Assembly: GCF_024679095.1 (NCBI RefSeq)
Contig: NW_026111787.1
Coordinates: 124,001 to 188,000, forward strand
From: Eriocheir sinensis
Taxonomy: Eukaryota; Arthropoda; Malacostraca; Decapoda; Varunidae
Length of the DNA: 64,000 bases
Direction: 5' to 3'
Position 1 is the stretch's first letter; every line of letters starts with the position of its first letter. Position numbers and translations under genes: made by a program. The notes beneath the pieces were generated by a model. It searched no databases, was not told the DNA's origin, and was given only the letters and a program-made list of their open reading frames with translations. Below are positions 1 through 13,212 of this stretch, in pieces.

Positions 1-1780
1 TTACATTATTTTATGTGTATTTTGTACATATATTTCATTACAAATTTACCTTATTTTGTTTATTTTGTATGTGTATTTTGTACATTTATATTTATACAAA
101 TACACATTCTTTTATTGGTATTTTGTTTATTTATTTTGTTTCGAATTTACATTATTTTATGAAACAAATTTACATTATTTTATATGTATTTTGCATATCT
201 ATTTCAATACAAATTTACCTTATTGTATGTGCATTTTGTATATTTATTTTAATACAAATTCAAATATTTTATGTGTATTTTGGTATCAATAATTTTATAA
301 AAAAAGCGTTATTTTATAGGTATTTTGCATCTTAATTTTCATACAAATTTACATTATTTTATTAATATTATGTGTATATATTTTGATACGATTTTACATT
401 ATACTATTTGTGTTTTGTATATATTTTTTTATACATATTTACATTATTTAATGTGTATTTTGAATATATATTTCATACAAATTTACGTTATTATATGTGT
501 ATTTGTTTATATATTTTCTTTCAAATTTACATTATTTTATATGTATTTTGTATATGTATTTCAATACAAATTAACCTAATTTTATGTGTGTTTTGTATAT
601 TTCTTTTCATACAAATTTAAATTATTTTTGTGTATTTTTGTATATAGTTTTATACAAATTTAGGTTATTTTATGTACGCATTTACATTATTTAATGTGTG
701 TTTTGTATATATTTTTATCCAAAGTTACTTTATTTTACGTTCATTTTTGGACATATATTTTTATGGAAATTAGCGTTATTTTATATGTATTTGTATATGT
801 TTTCTCATACAAATTTACATTATTTTATTGATATTTTGTTTATTTAGTTTGATACGAATTACATGATTATATGTGTATTTTGTACATATTTTTTATACGT
901 ATTTACATTACTTAATGTGTATTTTGTTTATATATTTTTAAACAAATTTACGTTATTATATGTAATAAATATTTTGATACAAATTTACATTATTTTATGT
1001 ATTTTGCATATACATTTCAATTCAAATTTAGCTTATTTTATCTGTATTTTGTATATCTATTTTCATACGAATTTAATAACTTCTGTGTATTTTTGTATAT
1101 AGTTTTATACAAATTTACGTTATTTTATGTGAATTTTTTATATTTATATTTATACAAATACACATTCTTTTATTGGTATTTTGTTTATTTATTTTGATAC
1201 GAATTTACATTATTTTATGTGTATTTTGTATACATTTTCTTATACGTATTTACTTCATTTTATGTGTATTTTGTATATATATTTTTATACAAATCTACGT
1301 TATTTTATGTGTATTCGTATGTATATTTTGAAACAAGTTTACATTGTTTTATAATTATGTATTTTGCATATCTATTTCAATAGAGATTTACCTTATTGTA
1401 TGTGTATTTTGTATATTTGTTTTAGTACAAATTAATTTTTTCATGTGTATTTTGGTATATATTTTTTTATAAAAAAATGCGTAATTTAATGTGTATTTTG
1501 CATCTTTATTTTCATGCAAATTTACATTGTTTTATTAATATTCTGTGTATTTATTTTGATACGATTTTACATTATTCTATTTGTGTTTTGTATATATTTT
1601 TTTATACATATTTACATTATTTAATGTGTATTTTGTATATTTTAAAACAAATTTACGTTATTTTATGCGCATCTGTTAAAATATTTTGATACAAATTTAC
1701 ATTATTTTATGTATTTTGTATATATATTTCAATACAAATTTAGTTTATTTTATGTATATTTTGTAAATCTATTTTCATTC
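1..1780 (+). repeat. 45-bp satellite array, T-rich strand on top
   Basis: Array of about 45-bp monomers starting inside the higher-order cycle. A strongly palindromic monomer lies at 71-109 (GTGTATTTTGTACA, then TATACAAATACACATTC). The variants with ATGCGTTA and GCATCTTAATTTTC follow at about 280-340. Positions 255-800 recur almost unchanged at 63456-64000, and 1200-1780 recur at 16711-17271. A less regular stretch at about 640-900 carries the TTTGGACATATATTTT and GTTTTCTCATACAAA variants. No gene seen; the open frames here are repeats of one 15-residue string. Confidence 0.93.
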
Positions 1781-2694
1781 GTATCAAAATAAATAAACAA
1801 AATAGCAATAAAATAATGTTAATTTGTATGAGAAAACATATACAAATCCACATAAAATAACGCAAATTTCTAAAAAAATATATGTACAAAAATGCACATA
1901 AAATAAAGTAAATTTGCATAAAATATATATACAAACACACGTAATTAATGTAAATACGTACATGAAATAACCTAAATTTGTATAAAACTATATACAAAAT
2001 ACACAAAATATTTAAAATTTGTATGAAAAGAAATATACAAAATACATAAAATTAGGTAAATTTTATTGAAATACAAATACAAATACACATAAATAATGTA
2101 AATTTGAATGAAAATATATAAACAAATACACTTAAAATAACGTAAATTTGTATAAAATATATATGCAAGATACACATTAAATAATGTAAATGTGTATAAA
2201 AAAATACACACAAAAAAGAAATAGAATAATGTAAAATCCTATCAATATAAATACACAGAATATCAATAAAATAATGTAAATTTGTATGAAAAGAAAGATG
2301 CAAAATTCCATATAATAGCGCATTTTTTATAAAAATATATAAACCAAAATACACATAAAATATTTAAATTTGTATTGAAATAAATATACAAAATGCATAT
2401 ACAGTAAGGTAAATATGTATTGAAAGAGATATTCAAAAATACATATAAAACAAAGCTAATTTGTTTCAAAATACATATACGAATACACATAAAATAACGT
2501 AGATTTCTATAGAAATATATATACAAAATACACATGAAATTATGTAAATACGTATAAAAATATATATACAAAATACATATCTAGGTAAATTCGTGTCAAA
2601 ATAAAGAAACAAAATATCATGAAAAGAATGTGTATTTGCATGAAAATAAATAATAGATAATAAATTTGTATGAAATATATATGCAAGATACACA
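1781..2694 (-). repeat. Inverted satellite block (A-rich strand on top)
   Basis: The array flips at about 1780, where TTTTCATTC runs into GTATCAAAATAAATAAAC, the reverse complement of the GATAC monomer. The same joint occurs at 17271, and this block is a direct relative of 17272-18180 (about 15.5 kb downstream). It ends where a run of T after GATACACAT meets the forward ATGTGTATTTTG unit. No other feature seen. Confidence 0.92.
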
Positions 2695-4750
2695 TTTTTT
2701 ATGTGTATTTTGTATATATTTTTATAGAATTAAACGTTATTTTATGTGTATTCGTATATATATTTTGAAACAAATTTACATTGTTTTATATGTATTTTGC
2801 ATATCTATTTCAATACAAATTTACCTTACAGTATGTGCATTTTTTATATTTATTTTAATAAAAAATTTTGTATTTTATGTGTAATTTGGTATATATATTT
2901 TTATAAAAAATGCGTTATTTTATGGCTATTTTGCATCTTTATTTTCATACAAATTTACATTATTTAATTAATATTCTATGTATTTATTTTGATACGATTT
3001 TACATTATTCTATTTGTGTTTTGTATATATTTTTTTATACATATTTACATTATTTAATTAGTATTTTGTATATATATTTGATACAAATTTACGTTATTTT
3101 AAGTGTATATGTTTATATATTTTCATTCAAATTTCCATTATTTTATGTGTATTTTGTATATGTATTTCAATACAAATTTACCTAATTTTATGTGTATTTT
3201 GTATATTTATTTTCATACAAATTTAAATTATTTTTGTGTATTTTCGTATATAGTTTTATACAAACTTAGGTTATTTTATGAGTATTTTGTATATCTATTT
3301 TCATACAAATACACATTCTTTTATTGATATTTTGTTTATTTATTTTTACGAGAATTTAAATTATTTAATGTGTATTTTGTATATATATATTTTTATACGT
3401 ATATACATCATTTCATGTGTATTTTGTATATATATTTCTATAGAAATCTACGTTATTTTATGTGTATTCGTATATAGATTTTTAAACAAATTTACGTTTT
3501 AATGTGCATTTTGTATATTTTTTCAATACAAATTTACCTTATTGTACGTGCATTTTGTATATTAATTTTAATACAAATTTAATTATTCTATGTGTGTTTT
3601 TGTATATGTATTTTTAAATAAATATGCTTTATTTTATGGATATTTTGCATCTTTATTTTCATACAAAATTACATTATTTTATTGATATTCTGTGTATTTA
3701 TTTTGATACGATTTTACATTATTCTATGTGTATTTTGTATATATTTTTCATTTCATTTAGCTTATTTTATGTGTATTTTGTATATCTATTTATTTTAATA
3801 CAAAATCAAATATTTTATGTTTTTTCGTATATATATTTTTATAAAAAATGCGTTATTTTATGGGTATTTTGCATCTTAATTTTCATACAAATTTACATTA
3901 TTTTATTAATATTTTCTGTATTTATTTTGATACGATTTTACATTATTTTATTTGTGTTTTGTATATATTTTTTTATACATATTTACATTATTTAATGTGT
4001 TTTTTGTATATATATTTGATACAAATTTACGTTATTTTAAGTCTATATGTTTATATATTTTCATTCAAATTTACATTATTTTATGTGTATTTTGTATATG
4101 TATTTCAATACAAATTTACCTATTTATATATGTTTTTTGTATATTTATTTTCATACAAGTTTAAATTATTTTTGTGTATTTTTGTATAAAGTTTTATACA
4201 AATTTAAGTTATTTTATGTGAATTTCGTATATCTATTTTCATACAAATACACATTCTTTTCATGATATTTTGTTTATTTATTTTGACACGAATTAACATT
4301 ATTTAATGTGTATTTTTTATATATATTTTTATACGTATTTACATTATTTCAAGTGTATTTTGTATATATATTTCTATAGAAATCTGCGTTATTTTATGTG
4401 CATTCGTATATATATTTTGAGGCAAATTTACATTGTTTTATGTGTATTTTGCATATTTTTTCAATACAAATTTACCTTATTGTATGTGCATTTTGTATAT
4501 TAATTTTAATACAAATTTGATTAATCTATGTGTATTTTTGTATATGTATTTTTATAAAAATATGCTTTATTTTATGGGTATTTTGCATCTTTATTTTCAT
4601 ACAAATTTACATTATTTTATTGATATTCTGTGTATTTATTTTGATATAATTTTACATTATTCTATGTGTGTTTTGTATATATATTTTATATAAAATGTAT
4701 TTGTTTTCATTTCATACAAATCTATATTATTTTATGTGTTTTTTGTACAT
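2695..4750 (+). repeat. Arm of a ~2 kb inverted duplication
   Basis: Reverse-complement partner of 35639-37610. Landmark sums are nearly constant at 40362-40364 (2746 with 37618, 3103 with 37260, 4047 with 36315, 4433 with 35929), so there has been almost no net indel since duplication. The part from 3858 on also belongs to the 6 kb arm, so this piece has at least three inverted relatives (35.7-36.6, 45.8-46.6 and 48.9-49.6 kb). Confidence 0.82.
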
Positions 4751-7127
4751 GTATTTAAATACAAATTTAACTAGTTATATGTGTTTTTTTGTATATCTAT
4801 TTTGTATGTATATTTTCATAGAAATTTACTCTATTTTATGAGTATTCGTATATATATTTTGATACAAATTTACATTATTAATGTGTATTTTGCATATCTA
4901 TTTCAATACAAATTTACTTTATAGTACGTGCTTTTTGTATATTTATTTTAATACAAATTTAATTATTTTATATGTATTTTGTATATATATTTTTATGCAA
5001 ATATGCGTTATTATATGGATATTTTGCATCTTTATTTTCATACAAATTTACATTATTTTATTGATATTCTCTTTATTTATTTTGATACGATTTAACATTA
5101 TTCTATGTGTTTTATGTATATATTTTTTTTATATATATATTTACATTATTTAATGTTTATTTTGTATATATTTTTTTATCCAAATTTACATTATTTTATG
5201 TGTATTTGTTTATATATTTTCATAAAAAAATTACGTTATTATTCTATGTGTATTTTGTATATATTTTTTTTACATATTTACATTATTTAAGGTTTATTTT
5301 GTATATACATTTTATCCAAATTTACATTATTTTATGTGTATTTGTTTATATATTTTTATACAAATTTACATTATTTTATATGTATTTTGTATATACATTT
5401 TCATAAAAAAAATTACGTTATTTTATTGTGTGTATTCGAATATATTTTGATACAAATTTTATACAAATTCATGTTATTTAATGTGTATTTGTATATATAT
5501 TTTCGTACAAATTTATATTATTTTATGTGTATTTTTTCATATATTTCATTACAAATTTACCTTATTTTATGTTTATTTTGTATATTTATTTCATTCAATT
5601 TTAAATTATTTTATGTGTATATTTGTATTTGTATTTAGGGTATTTTATGTGTATCTTGTATACATATTTTCATCCAAAATTACATTATTTTATTGGTATT
5701 TCTTAATTTAATTCGATACGAATTTATCTTATTTTATAGGTATTTTGTTTACATATTTTTATACTCATTTACATTATCTAATGTGTGTTTTGTATATATA
5801 TTTTTATGCAAATTTATCTAATGTTCATTTTTGTACATATATTTTTATAGAAATTTGCGTTATTTTATGTATATAGTTTTATATAAATTTACGTTATTTT
5901 ATGTGCATTTTGTATATTTATATTTGTTTATTTACATTTATACGAATTTACATTATTTTATGTGTATTTTGTTTACATTTTTTTATACGTATTTACTTAA
6001 TTTTATGTGTATTTTTTATATGCATTTTTATAGAAATCTACGTTATTTTATGTGTATACGTATATATTTTGAAACAAATTTACATTATTTAATATGTATT
6101 TTCCATATCTATTTCAATACAAATTTACCTTATTGTATGTGCATTTTGTATATTTATTTTAATACAAGTTAAAATATTTTATGTATATTTTGGTATCAAT
6201 AATTTTATAAAAAATGCGTTATTTTATAGGTATTTTGCATCTTAATTTTCATTTTATATGTACTTTGTATATATATTTTTATACGCTCTTACATTATTTA
6301 ATATCTATTTTGAATATATATTTTTATACAAATTCATGGTATTTTATGTGTATTTGTATATATATTTTCATATAAATTTACATTATTATATGTGTATTTT
6401 GCACATATATTTTATTACAAATCTACCTTATTTTATGTTTATTTTGTATGTGTATTTTGTATATTTTTATTTATCCAAATACACATTCTTTTATTGTTAT
6501 TTTGTTTATCTATTTTTTTTCGAATTTACATTATTTTATTTGTATTTTGAATACATTTTTTTTTAAGTATGTACTTATTTTTATGTGTATTTTGTATATA
6601 TATCTTTATAGAAATCTATGTTTTTTTATTTGTATTCGTATATATATTTTGAAACAAATTTACATTGTTTTATATGTATTTTTGCATATCTCTTTCAATA
6701 CAAATTTACCTTATTGTATATGCATTTTGTATATTTATTTCAATACAAATTTAAAAATTTTATGTGTATTTTGGTATATATATTTTTATAAGAAATGCGC
6801 TATTTTATGGGAATTTTGCATCTTTATTTTCATACAAATTTACATTATTTTATTAATATTCTGTGTATTTATTTTGATACGATTTTACATTATTCTCTTT
6901 GTTTTTGTATATACTTTTTATACATATTTACATTATTTAATGTGTATCTTGCATATATATTTTATACAAATTTATTATCTATTATCTATTTTCATACAAA
7001 TACACATTCTTTTCATGATATTTTGTTTATTTATTTTGACACGATTTTACATTATTTGATATGTATTTTGTATATATATTTTTATACGTATTTACATAAT
7101 TTCATATGTATTTTGTATATATATTTA
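2695..7127 (+). repeat. Long forward array containing a clean 16-monomer higher-order cycle
   Basis: Best place to read the higher-order repeat. The ATTCGTATA...GAAAC monomer at about 2750 returns at about 3466 after 16 monomers. The next return, at about 4408, is longer because the ATGCGTTA / GCATCTT / GATACGATTTT trio is repeated. Recognisable variants in order are GAAAC, GCATATCTATTTC, TTTTAATAC, TTTGGTATA...ATGCG, GCATCTTTATTTTC, ATTCTGTG...GATACGATT, TTTGTGTTTTG, TTTGATAC, TTTCATTC, GTATTTCAATAC, TTTCATAC, GTATATAGTTTT, ATACACATTC, GATACGAA, ATACGTATTTAC, ATAGAAATCTACG. An off-cycle module at about 5480-5830 (TATTTGTATTTGTATTT) recurs at about 50500-50830 and, inverted, near 20.5, 27.0, 28.8 and 45.0 kb. 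Confidence 0.93.
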
Positions 7128-8134
7128 ATATATATTAAAAAAACACATAAAATAACCTAAATTTGTATCAAACTATATACAAAAATACACAAAAATATTT
7201 TAAATTTGTATGAAAATAAATATACAAAATACACATAAAATTAGGTAAATTTGTATGGAAATACATATACAAAATACACATAAAATAATGTAAATTTGAA
7301 TGAAAATACATAAACAAATACACTTAAAATAACGTAAATTTGGATAAAAAATATATACAAAACACAAATAGAATAATGTAAAATCGTATCAAAATAAATA
7401 CACAGAATATTAATAAAATAATGTAAATTTGTATGAAAATAAAGAGGCAAAATACCAGTAAAATACCGCATTTTTTTTTATTTATAAAAATATATATACC
7501 AAAATACACATAAAAAAATAAGATTTGTATTAAAATAAATAACGTAAATTTGTATTGAAATAGATACGCAAAATACATATAAAGCAATGTAAATTTGTTT
7601 CAAAATATGTATACGAATACACATAAAATAACGTAGATTTCTATAAATATATATATACAAAATACACATAAAATTAAGTAAATACGTATAAAAAAATGTA
7701 TACAAAATACACATAAAATAATGTAAATTCGTATCAAAATAAATAAACAAAATACCATTAAAAGAATGTGTATTTGTATAAATATAAATATACAAAATAC
7801 ACATAAAATAACGTAAAATTTATATAAAACTATATACATAAATACACAGAAGTAATTAAATTTGTATGAAAATATATACAAAATACACACAAAATAAGCT
7901 AAATTTGAATTGAAATATATATATACAAAATACATGAAATAAAGTAAATTTGTATTAAAATATTTATACAAATACACATATAATAACGTAAATTTGTATG
8001 AAAATATATAAACAAAATACACATAAAATAATGTAAATACGTATAAAAAAATGTGTACAAAATACACATATAATCATGTAATTCGTATCAAAATAAATAA
8101 ACAAAATACCAATAAAATAATATAAATTTGTATG
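7128..8134 (-). repeat. Inverted block bounded by the TTTAATATATATTAA joint and J1
   Basis: The left joint at 7117-7138 is a near-perfect AT palindrome (TATATTTAATATATATTAAA) that recurs in reverse complement at 43468-43490. The right joint (TATGAGTAAATGTGTATGTTGCAT) is the reverse complement of the J1 joint. The content is the minus copy of the J1-associated module seen forward at 42457-43478. Confidence 0.9.
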
Positions 8135-9937
<1,803 letters not shown>

Positions 9938-11326
9938 ATCAAAATAAATACACAGAATATCAATAAAATAATGTAATTTTGTATGAAAATAAAGATGCAA
10001 AATACCCATAAAATAAAGCATATTTTTTTTAAAAATACATATACAAGAATACTCACAGAATAATTAAATTTGTATTAAAATTAATATACAAAATGCACGT
10101 ACAATAAGGAAAATTTGTATTGAAAAAATATACAAAATGCACATAAAACAATGTATATTTGTTTCAAAATATATATACGAATACACATAAAATAACGTAT
10201 ATTTCTATAGAAATATATATAAAAAATACACATGAAATGACGTAAATACGTACAAAAATATATATACACAATACACATTAAATAATATAAATTCGCATCA
10301 AAATAAATAAACAAAATATCAATAAAAGAATGTGTATTTGTATGAAAATAGATATACAAAATACACATAAAATATTGTAAATTTGTATAAAACTCTATTA
10401 AAAAAATACACAAAAATAATTTAAATTTGTATAAAAAAATATATACAAAATACACATAAAACTAGTTAAATTTCTATTGAAATACATATACAAAATACAC
10501 ATAAAATAATGTAAATTTGAATGAAAATATATAAACAAATTCATTTAAAATAACGTAAATTTGTATGAAATATATATAGAAAATACACATTAAATAATGT
10601 AAATATGTATAAAAAAGTATATACAAAACACAAATAGAATAATGTAAAATAGTATCAAAATAAATACACAGTATATTAATAAAATAATGTAAATTTGTAT
10701 GAAAATAAAGACGCAAAATACCCATAAAACAACGCATTTTTTTAAAATATATATACCAAAATACACATAAAATATTTAAATTTGTATTACAATAAATATA
10801 CAAAATGCACATACAATAAGGTAAATTTGTATTGAAATAGATATGCAAAATACACATAAAACAATGTAAATTTGTTTCAAAATATATATACGAATACACA
10901 TAAAATAACGTAGATTTCTATAAAAATATATATACAAAATACACATAAAATGAAGTAAATACGTATAAGAAAATGTATACAAAATACACATAAAATAATG
11001 TAAACTCGTATCAAAATAAATAAACTAAATGCCAATAAAAGAATGTTTACTTGTATAAATATAAATATACAAAATACACATAAAATAACGTAAAATTGTA
11101 TAAAACTATATACAAAAACAAACAAAAATAATTAAATTTGTATGAAAATAGATATACAAAAGACACATAAAATAAGCTAAATTTGAATTGAAATAAATAT
11201 AGAAAATACATAAAATAATGTAAATTTGCATCAAAATATATATTCAAATACACATATATTAAAATTAATATACAAAATGCGTATATAATAAGGTAAATTT
11301 GTATTGAAAAAATATGCAACATACAC
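9938..11326 (-). repeat. Inverted block; first part of a 3.27 kb direct duplication
   Basis: Matches 52358-53749 in the same orientation at an offset of about 42.42 kb (10474 with 52897, 10877 with 53299, 11047 with 53469). It ends at the J1 joint (GCAACATACACGTTTACTCAT, about 11317-11336). Confidence 0.92.
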
Positions 11327-12592
11327 GTTTACTCATTCAAATTTATATTATTTTTTTGGTATTTTGTTTATTTATTTTGATACGAATTACATGATTATAT
11401 GTGTATTTTGTACATATTTTTTTATACGTATTTACATTATTTAATGTGTATTTTGTTTATACATTTTCATACAAATTTACGTTATTATATGTGTATTTGT
11501 ATAAATATTTTGATACAAATTTACTTTATTTCATGTATTTTGTATATATATTTCAATTCAAATTTAGCTTATTTTGTGTGTATTTTGTATATATTTTCAT
11601 ACAAATTTAATTACTTCTGTGTATTTTTGTATATAGTTTTATATAAATTTACGTTATTTTATGTGTATTTTGTATATTTATATTTATACAAATACACATT
11701 CTTTTATTGCTATTTTGTTTATTTATTTTGATACGAATTTACATTATTTTATGTGTATTTTGTATACATTTTTTATACGTATTTACTTCATTTTATGTGT
11801 ATTTTGTATATATATTTTAATAGAAATCTACGTTATTATATGTGTATTCGTATATATATTTTGAAACAAATTTACATTGTTTTATATGTATTTTGCATAT
11901 CTATTTCAATACAAATTTACCTTATTGTATGTGTTTTTTGTATATTTATTTTAATACAAATTTAATTTTTTGATGTGTATTTTGGTATATATATTTTTAT
12001 AAATAAAAAAAAGCGATATTTTATGGGTATTTTGCTTCTTTATTTTCATACAAATTAATATTATTTCATTAATATTCTGTGTATTTATTTTGATACGATT
12101 TTACATTATTCTATTTGTGTTGTGTACATATTTTTTTTATACAAATTTACGTTATTTTAAGTGTATTTGTTTATGTATTTTCATTCAAATTTACATTATT
12201 TTATGTGTATTTTGTGTATGTATTTCAATACAAATTTACCTAATTTTATGTGTATTTTGTATATTTATTTTCATACAAATTTAAAGTATTTTTGTGTATT
12301 TTTGTATATAGTTTGATACAGATTTAGGTTATTTTATGTGTATTTTGTATATCTTTTTTTATACAAATACACATTCTTTTATTAATATGTTGTTTATTTA
12401 TTTTGACGCGAATTTTATGTGAATTGGTTTTCATTTCATACAAATTTACATTATTTTATGTGTATTTTGTACATGTATTTAAATACAAATTTAACTAATT
12501 ATATGTGTATTTTGTATATCTATTTTCATACAAATATAAATTTTTTTTTTTTTTGTTTTTTTTGTATATATTTTATTCAAATTTTCGTAATC
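11327..12592 (+). repeat. J1-J2 cassette, copy 1
   Basis: Forward module of about 1.26 kb opening with the J1 joint and closing with J2 (CAAATTTTCGTAATCTTATA at about 12579-12597). It holds one palindromic monomer at 11661-11699 and a poly-T run at 12540-12563 (14 T, G, 8 T) that is shorter in the sister cassettes at 14400 and 54950. Sister cassettes are 13213-14462, 29741-30994 and 53750-55002. Confidence 0.9.
11661..11699. repeat. Palindromic satellite monomer (hairpin candidate)
   Basis: Left arm ATGTGTATTTTGTATA faces right arm TATACAAATACACAT across TTTATATT. The arms are complementary except for one extra A:T, leaving about 15 bp of stem. This variant recurs throughout the window (for example 71-109, 13554-13592, 32390-32430, 55955-55993), always just before the GGTATTTTGTTTATTTATTTTGATAC monomer. 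Confidence 0.85.
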
Positions 12593-13212
12593 TTATAAAA
12601 TATATATACCAAAATACACATAAAATATTTAAATTTGCATTGAAATAAGTATACAAAATGCACATACAATAAAATAAATCGGTTTTGAAAGAGATATGCA
12701 AAATACATATAAAAGAATGTAAAGTTGTTTCAAAATATATATACGAATACAAATAAAAAACGTAGATTTCTATAAAAATATATATACAAAATACACATAA
12801 AATTAAGTAAATACGTATAAAAAAATGTATACAAAATACACATAAAATAATGTAAAATCGAATTAAAATAAATAAACAAAATACCAATAAATGAATGTGT
12901 ATTTGGATAAATATAAATATACAAAATACACATACAGAATAAACATAAAATAAGGTAGATTTGTAAAAAAATATATGTACAAAATACACATAAAATATTG
13001 TAAATTTATATAAAAATATATATACAAATACACATAAAATACCATGAATTCGTATAAAAATATATATTCAAAATAAATATTAAATAATGTAAAAGCGTAT
13101 AAAAATATATATACAGATACAAAAATACACATAGAATAATTAAATTCGTATTAAAATTAACATATAAAATGCGTGTATAATAAGGTAAATTTGTATTGAA
13201 AAAATATGCAAC
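12593..13212 (-). repeat. Inverted block between J2 and J1
   Basis: About 0.6 kb of A-rich-top monomers starting ATATATATACCAAAATACAC and ending in a J1 variant (GCAACATAAACGTTTGCTCAT). Same-orientation relatives are 55003-55617 and, for the last 200 bp, 29520-29740. Confidence 0.9.

Noticed and set aside
2701..3480. CRISPR-like regular spacing of short conserved words (ATGTGTATTTTG every ~45 bp)
   Set aside because: The intervals between the words are themselves related monomer sequence, not unique spacers, and there are no cas genes or leader.
6448..7059. 203-codon open frame on plus
   Set aside because: Same repeat-derived composition; it follows monomer phase and ends where an indel changes phase.
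7117..7138. TTTAATATATATTAA palindrome as an operator or origin element
   Set aside because: It lies exactly at an orientation switch where a unit meets its reverse complement, so the symmetry is explained by the inversion itself.
12540..12563. Poly-T run as an RNA polymerase III terminator or retroelement tail
   Set aside because: It lies inside a diverged monomer; sister copies at 14400, 30945 and 54950 show shorter T runs at the same place with G between them. No A/B box or element body upstream.
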